Assembly: GCA_007127575.1 (NCBI GenBank)
Contig: SKZC01000329.1
Span: 1 to 9,880, forward strand
Length of the DNA stretch: 9,880 bases
Source of the DNA: Gemmatimonadota bacterium
Lineage (GTDB): Bacteria > Gemmatimonadota > Gemmatimonadetes > Longimicrobiales > Gaopeijiaceae
Reading direction: 5' to 3'
The translations under genes and the position numbers were made by a program. Numbering within the stretch: the stretch's first letter is position 1; each line of letters starts with the position of its first letter. The notes beneath the pieces are model-generated. The model worked only from the letters and a program-made list of their open reading frames with translations, did not search any database and was not told the DNA's origin. Below, one piece after another: positions 5,602 to 9,880 of the stretch.

Positions 5602-7122
5602 GTGCGAAAAGGACGGATTTCGGCTTTGCTGTTGTGTGCGCTCATGGGTGCCTTGGCGGGTGTTGGAGCTTCAGCCTCCTCGGCTCAGGCACAGATCACC
5701 CTTCCGGCGGGACCCGACCGGCTCACTATGGAGGAGGCTCTCCGGTTGGCCCGGGAGAACAACCCGGACTTCCTCACCCAGGAGCGGCAGCTCGAGAGCT
5801 CGGAGCTCGAGGTGAGAGAGGCGTGGTCGGACCTGCTGCCCTCGGCCAATATCTCCAACAGCTACGGGCTTCAGACGGCGGGAGAGCGTCGCTTCGGCGA
5901 CGTGGTTCTGGGGGAGCAGCCCGAGATCCTCTCGTCGTCCTACTCCTTCGGGGTCTCTCTCTCCCTGGATGGTACCAGCCTTCTGCGTCCCGGCCAGGCC
6001 CGTCGGGAGGCCCGGGCCGCGGAGGCTCAGGTTGAGGGGGCCGGGATGGGCCTCCGGGTGGAGGTGACGGATGCGTACATCGCCGGCCTCCAGGCCGACG
6101 CCGAGGTGGCGCAGGCCCGGGCGGAGCTGGAGCGAACCCGGCTCAACGTGATGGAGGCGGAGGCCCGTGTGGAGGTGGGAGCCGCCACGCCGCTGGACGT
6201 GCGTCGCACGGAGGTGCAGCACGCTCAGGCCGAGGTTCGACTCGTCCAGGTGGAAAACCAGGCCACTTCGGCCCGGGTGGCTCTGGCCCGCATTCTAGGG
6301 GTGGAGCTTTCGGACGACGTTGAGCTGGCCACCGAATTTCAGCTCTTCGAGCCGGGGCTGGACGTGACGGAGTTGGTAGTCCGGGCGTTGGATCGCAACC
6401 CGGTTCTCCGCGCCTCCCGGTTGTCGGCGGAGGTGGCGGAGGGAGGGATCCGAAACGCCCGCACCCAATACCTTCCCAGCGTGAGCCTGTCGGCCAACGT
6501 GAACGCGTCCGTCTTCCAGGCGGGAACGTTGAGCCCCCTGGTGGATGAGCGGGTGGGCCAGCAGTGGAACCGGTTCGAGAACTGCGTGGAGGACAATCGA
6601 ATCCGGGAGCTCTTGGGCGACCCTCCCCGGGACTGTCAGGCCATGAGCCCCGACAACCCTCAGGTGGTGTCGGACATCCGTAGCCAGGTGGAGGCGGAGA
6701 ATCGGGGTTTCCCCTTCAGCTACAACCGGCAGCCCTGGAGCCTCTCCTTGAGCTTGTCTCTTCCCCTGTTTACCGGGTTCTCCAGGGGACGCCAGGTGGA
6801 GCAGGCGCGAATCAATCACGCCAACGCCCGGGAACAGGTCCGCTCCGAGGAGCTTCGGCTCAGGGCCGAGGTGAGCCAGGCGGTCCGGGCACTGGAAACG
6901 GCCCACCGGACGGTGGAGCTCCAGGGGCGGGTCCGGGAGATCTCCGGGGAGGAGCTCCGTCTGGCCCAGGAGCGGTTCCGGTTAGGGCTGGCCTCCTCCA
7001 TCGAGGTGGCGGAGGCCCAGGCCAACCTCTCCCAGGCCGAGCGGGACGAAATCACGGCGGTCTACGAGTTCCACCAGTCCGTAGCCGCCCTGGAAGCCTT
7101 GGTGGGGGGACCGGTTCGTTAG
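5602..7122 (+). CDS. TolC-family outer-membrane efflux protein
   Basis: Outer-membrane channel of a tripartite efflux pump, expected to form a trimeric barrel with a periplasmic alpha-helical tunnel. It is 506 aa from GTG 5602; alternatives are ATG 5593 and TTG 5548. A signal peptide (RKGRISALLLCALMGALAG...) probably ends after SSAQA, near residue 30. Two outer-membrane-efflux repeats follow, at about 40-240 and 260-500. They are rich in long Glu/Ala/Arg helices (for example EAQVEGAGMGLRVEVTDAY and SQAVRALETAHRTVELQG), and LFTGFSRG (389-396) opens the last helical section. An insert at about 315-375 holds C328 and C345 and lies where a surface strand-loop would fall. The gene heads a cassette with the adaptor and pump; 131 bases separate it from the adaptor. 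Substrate cannot be told from sequence. Confidence 0.9.
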   Translation: MRKGRISALLLCALMGALAGVGASASSAQAQITLPAGPDRLTMEEALRLARENNPDFLTQERQLESSELEVREAWSDLLPSANISNSYGLQTAGERRFGDVVLGEQPEILSSSYSFGVSLSLDGTSLLRPGQARREARAAEAQVEGAGMGLRVEVTDAYIAGLQADAEVAQARAELERTRLNVMEAEARVEVGAATPLDVRRTEVQHAQAEVRLVQVENQATSARVALARILGVELSDDVELATEFQLFEPGLDVTELVVRALDRNPVLRASRLSAEVAEGGIRNARTQYLPSVSLSANVNASVFQAGTLSPLVDERVGQQWNRFENCVEDNRIRELLGDPPRDCQAMSPDNPQVVSDIRSQVEAENRGFPFSYNRQPWSLSLSLSLPLFTGFSRGRQVEQARINHANAREQVRSEELRLRAEVSQAVRALETAHRTVELQGRVREISGEELRLAQERFRLGLASSIEVAEAQANLSQAERDEITAVYEFHQSVAALEALVGGPVR

Positions 7123-7211
7123 TCGAGACGGTACCTCTTGGTAACTCACCACGGAGAGGCGTTTGGGTCCTGCCGGCGTGCTGCGCTTCAGCCCAGGCCT
7201 CTGCTCACAGG

Positions 7212-7237
7212 AAGGGCCTGCCCTTTCGGCTTAGAAT
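7212..7237 (+). promoter_or_regulatory. Candidate internal promoter with dyad before the adaptor gene
   Basis: TAGAAT (7232-7237) matches 5 of 6 bases of a -10 hexamer. The perfect dyad AAGGGC-CT-GCCCTT (7212-7225) lies six bases upstream, covering the spacer and part of the -35 position. No good -35 hexamer is present at 16-19 bases; CTCACA (7204-7209) is 22 bases away. If real, this could be an activator- or repressor-controlled promoter giving the adaptor and pump their own transcript. The dyad could equally be a weak hairpin in a read-through transcript. Confidence 0.3.
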
Positions 7238-7253
7238 CTGACCGGAGTGATGG

Positions 7254-8474
7254 ATGATGAGATACGGTGCAAGATTTCTCACCCTCCTCGGGGCGGCGAT
7301 TTTCGCCGCCGGATGCGGAGGCGACGGGGAGGCGGCTCCTGGGCCCGGGCAGGGTGGAGGTCCCCCTGGGATGGCCGGCGGCGGTGGCTCGGCTCGGGCC
7401 ACGCCGGTATCGGTGCGGGTGGCGGAAGCCGGAGATCTGGAGGTGACCCTCCGAGCGTCCACCACCCTCCGTGCCCGGGAACGGGTGGAGGTGGTGCCCC
7501 AGCAGACCGGGGTGGTGGCTGAGATCCTGGTGGAGGAAGGGGCCCGGGTGGCGGAGGGAGAGACCCTGGCCCGGTTGGACGACGCCGAGTGGCGGCTGCA
7601 GTTGGAGCAGGCGGAGGCCCGGGCCCGGGCGGCCCGGGAGGCGGTGGACCGAGCCCGAGCCCTGCGGGAACTCGATCTCATGTCGGATCAGGAGGTGGAC
7701 AACCTGGCCTCCGACGCCGAAGTAACGGAGGCGGAGGTGGATCTGGCTCGGCTCCGGGTGGAGCACGCTCGGATTCGGTCCCCCATCTCCGGAACGGTCA
7801 CCCACCGGTTCATCGATCGGGGTCAGCAGGTGAATACCTCCGAGCCAGCCTTCGGAGTGGCGGACCTGGATCGGCTGGAAGCCCGGGTAGCCGTCCCGGA
7901 GCGAGACATCTCCCGGGTTCAGGTGGGACAGGTGGCCCGCATCCTGGTGGACGAGGGGCGAGGGCCGGTGGCCGAGGGCCGGGTGGAACGGATTCGGCCC
8001 GTCGTGGACGAGGCCAGCGGGACGGTCCTGGTCACGGTGGAGGTGGGCGCCCGGAGCGGGGAGGAGCCCCTCCGCCCCGGCCAGTTCGTCAATGTGGACA
8101 TCGTGACGGAAGTGCTGGCTGGCCGGATTACCCTGCCTCGGACATCGGTCCTGGTGGACGGCGCCGCGCCCCGGGTCTTCCTGGTGCGGGACGGGACGGC
8201 GGTGGAACAGGAAGTGTCGTTGGGCTACTCCCGGGGAGAGCGGGTGGAGATCCCCACCGGACTTGAACCCGGGGACACCGTGGTGGTGGTGGGTCAGGAT
8301 AACCTCCGCCCCGACGTACCGGTCCGGGTCATGCAGGTGGATGGCCAACCCATCGAGGAGGGCCCCCGAGCCGTGGATGCGGCCCCACCGGAGGATGCCG
8401 AGTTCCCCGACGGCCCCCCGGGGGCCCCGGCTGACGAACCCGGGCAAGGCAATGGAGGGGGGAGCGGCCGGTGA
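7254..8474 (+). CDS. RND efflux periplasmic adaptor lipoprotein (HlyD/AcrA family)
   Basis: Membrane-fusion protein that bridges the inner-membrane pump and the outer-membrane channel; 406 aa. It begins with a lipoprotein signal peptide: MMRYGARFLTLLGAAIFAAG, then C21 as the predicted lipidated residue. A Gly/Pro-rich linker follows (22-47). The first half of the barrel-sandwich (lipoyl-like) domain is VVPQQTGVVAEILVEEGARV (about 80-110). A short alpha-hairpin spans about 111-172, and RIRSPISGTVTHRFIDRGQQV closes the domain. Beta-barrel and membrane-proximal domains run to about 362. The last 40 residues are a Pro/Asp/Gly-rich tail that looks disordered. ATG 7254 has GGAG (7244-7247) six bases upstream; ATG 7257 is the next option. 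The stop TGA overlaps the pump's GTG by four bases. The two genes are surely co-translated. Confidence 0.93.
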   Translation: MMRYGARFLTLLGAAIFAAGCGGDGEAAPGPGQGGGPPGMAGGGGSARATPVSVRVAEAGDLEVTLRASTTLRARERVEVVPQQTGVVAEILVEEGARVAEGETLARLDDAEWRLQLEQAEARARAAREAVDRARALRELDLMSDQEVDNLASDAEVTEAEVDLARLRVEHARIRSPISGTVTHRFIDRGQQVNTSEPAFGVADLDRLEARVAVPERDISRVQVGQVARILVDEGRGPVAEGRVERIRPVVDEASGTVLVTVEVGARSGEEPLRPGQFVNVDIVTEVLAGRITLPRTSVLVDGAAPRVFLVRDGTAVEQEVSLGYSRGERVEIPTGLEPGDTVVVVGQDNLRPDVPVRVMQVDGQPIEEGPRAVDAAPPEDAEFPDGPPGAPADEPGQGNGGGSGR

Positions 8475-9880
8475 AGCTCGTCGAGTTCTCCACCGCCCGT
8501 CCCGTGGCGGTGAGCATGGGCTTTTTGGCCGTCATGGTCTTTGGAGGAGTGTCCTACTCCCAGCTCCAGATGGACCTCCTTCCGGACCTCTCCTTCCCCA
8601 CCGTCACCATCGAGACGGAATACGAAGGGGTGGGTCCTCGGGAGATCGAGTCCCTCATCTCCCGCCCCATCGAGGAGGCCATCTCCGTGGTGCAGGGAGT
8701 GCAGGAGGTCACCTCTCGCTCCCGGCCGGGCCGCTCTGACATCACCGTCCAGTTCCGCTGGGGGACGGACATGGATTTCGCCGCGCTGGACCTGAGGGAG
8801 CGGCTGGATCTCATCAACCTCCCCGCCGACGCCGGCCGTCCCACCATCGCCCGGTACGACCCGGCGTCGGAGCCCGTGCTTCGGTTCGCTCTGGTCTCGG
8901 CCCGTCCCTTGGATCCGGCAATTACCCAGGACCGGGAGGAGCTCATCGGGCTCCGTTGGCTGGCGGAGGAGCAGGTGCGCCGCTCCCTGGAAGGGATCGA
9001 GGGGGTGGCTGCGGTTCGGGTCACCGGGGGGTTGCAGGAAGAGATCCTGGTGGAGGTGGACGAGGGTCGCCTCGCCCAGGTGGGGATCCCGTTTGCCCAG
9101 GTGGCCGCTCGGCTCGCCGCCGAGAACATCAACCTGGCCGGAGGGGTCCTGGAGGAGGGCGACGCTCAGTACGTCGTCCGGACGGTGAACGAGTTCGTGG
9201 AAGTGGACGAGATGCTCCAGGTCGTGGTGGGCACCGCCGGGGGCGAGTCCGTTCTGTTGGGAGATGTGGCGGAGGTTCGCCGGGGCGGTGCGGAGCGGGA
9301 GACGCTCTCCTTGGTGAACGGGAACGAGGCGGTGGAGATCGCGGTTCTCCGGGAGTCCACTGCGAACATCGTGGATCTCTCTCGGAGCATCCGGGAGCGT
9401 CTCCCCGAGATGGAAGCGGACCTCCCCGGTGGGGTCTCCACCACCGTCATCACGGATCAGGCGGTCTTCATCGAGCGTGCGGTGGGGGATGTGAGGACGG
9501 CGGCCATCATGGGCGCCATCTTCGCCGTCCTCCTCCTTCTCCTCTTCCTGCGGCATCTCCCCACCACCCTCATCGTCGTCACCGCCATCCCCATCTCGGT
9601 GATCGCCACCTTCGTTCTCATGTTCTCCCGGGACATCAGCCTGAACATCATGTCGCTGGGCGGGCTGGCCCTGGGCGTGGGGATGCTGGTGGACAGCGCC
9701 ATCGTGGTGCTGGAGTCCATCGCTCGGGAGCGGGAGACGGGGAAGGGGCCCCTTGAGTCCGCCCGGGACGGGACGGACCGGGTGGGCCGTGCGGTGGTGG
9801 CGTCCACCTTCACCACCGTGGCCGTCTTCCTTCCCATCGTCTTCGTCCAGGGCATCGCCGGTCAGCTCTTCGGCGATCAG
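8471..9880 (+). CDS. RND-family efflux pump permease, N-terminal part (3' end outside window)
   Basis: Proton-driven inner-membrane transporter of the AcrB superfamily, working as a trimer with the adaptor and channel encoded just upstream. The first 470 residues are visible, about half of the usual 1,000-1,050. TM1 lies at about 11-30 (VAVSMGFLAVMVFGGV), followed by LLPDLSFPTVTIETEY, typical of the family. A periplasmic porter region spans about 33-340. TM2 is at about 343-361, TM3 365-386, TM4 393-416 and TM5 438-458. TM4 carries the proton-relay position as GMLVDSAIVVLES, with D408 followed by Ser409, where AcrB has two Asp. The start is GTG 8471, inside the adaptor stop (GTGA). I checked the frame codon by codon to the window edge and found no stop or frameshift. 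It looks like the drug/hydrophobe (HAE1-like) branch rather than the heavy-metal branch, but substrate is unknown. Confidence 0.94.
   Translation, partial: MKLVEFSTARPVAVSMGFLAVMVFGGVSYSQLQMDLLPDLSFPTVTIETEYEGVGPREIESLISRPIEEAISVVQGVQEVTSRSRPGRSDITVQFRWGTDMDFAALDLRERLDLINLPADAGRPTIARYDPASEPVLRFALVSARPLDPAITQDREELIGLRWLAEEQVRRSLEGIEGVAAVRVTGGLQEEILVEVDEGRLAQVGIPFAQVAARLAAENINLAGGVLEEGDAQYVVRTVNEFVEVDEMLQVVVGTAGGESVLLGDVAEVRRGGAERETLSLVNGNEAVEIAVLRESTANIVDLSRSIRERLPEMEADLPGGVSTTVITDQAVFIERAVGDVRTAAIMGAIFAVLLLLLFLRHLPTTLIVVTAIPISVIATFVLMFSRDISLNIMSLGGLALGVGMLVDSAIVVLESIARERETGKGPLESARDGTDRVGRAVVASTFTTVAVFLPIVFVQGIAGQLFGDQ

Noticed and set aside
7194..7220. CAGGCC ... GGCCTG inverted repeat as a tolC terminator
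   Set aside because: It is a six-base stem with a 15-base loop and no T-run. The tighter dyad at 7212-7225 competes with it.
7188..9556. Two - strand open frames of about 420 codons opposite the adaptor and pump genes
   Set aside because: They are antisense shadows of well-supported + strand genes, with low-complexity composition and no recognisable motif.
1..9880. CRISPR array, insertion sequence, tRNA/rRNA gene, T-box or other riboswitch, defence or toxin-antitoxin genes
   Set aside because: I looked for repeated spacers, terminal inverted repeats, transposase motifs, tRNA cloverleaf ends and T-box motifs before the synthetase genes, and saw none.

Overview
This window is ordinary chromosomal DNA from a GC-rich bacterium (about two-thirds G+C by eye). 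The bacterium is didermic, because the second half encodes an RND-type tripartite efflux system: an outer-membrane channel, a lipoprotein adaptor and an inner-membrane pump. All eight genes lie on the + strand, packed closely, with no gap over about 140 bases. The mix of genes suggests something like Gemmatimonadota or a related deep-branching group: an archaeal/eukaryal-type prolyl-tRNA synthetase, a histidyl-tRNA synthetase resembling the plant-organelle type, and a TolC-like channel with a cysteine-bearing insert. That placement is an inference.

The first block (about 1-5464) is housekeeping. It holds the 3' part of folC (folate polyglutamylation), hisS, an unrecognised 99-residue two-helix membrane protein, proS and lysA (last step of lysine synthesis). 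The small membrane gene overlaps proS by 14 bases. The proS stop and lysA start share one base (TGATG). These three therefore look like one co-translated unit. A fair promoter lies just before hisS, placed so that the transcript could begin at or next to its start codon.

The second block (about 5465 to the window edge) is the efflux cassette: tolC-like channel, adaptor lipoprotein and RND pump. The pump gene starts with GTG inside the adaptor's stop codon (GTGA overlap) and runs off the right edge. The tolC leader (5465-5601) is the most unusual non-coding stretch. It has a perfect 7-bp GC hairpin directly before the ribosome-binding site, and three copies of CTCCTG, the exact complement of that site. 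The gap before the adaptor gene has a perfect dyad next to a good -10 hexamer.

I found no CRISPR array, insertion sequence, RNA gene, phage gene or defence gene. I also found no clear new multi-gene system. The best leads are the tolC leader, the small membrane gene lodged between two tRNA synthetases, and family-level oddities in the synthetases and pump.
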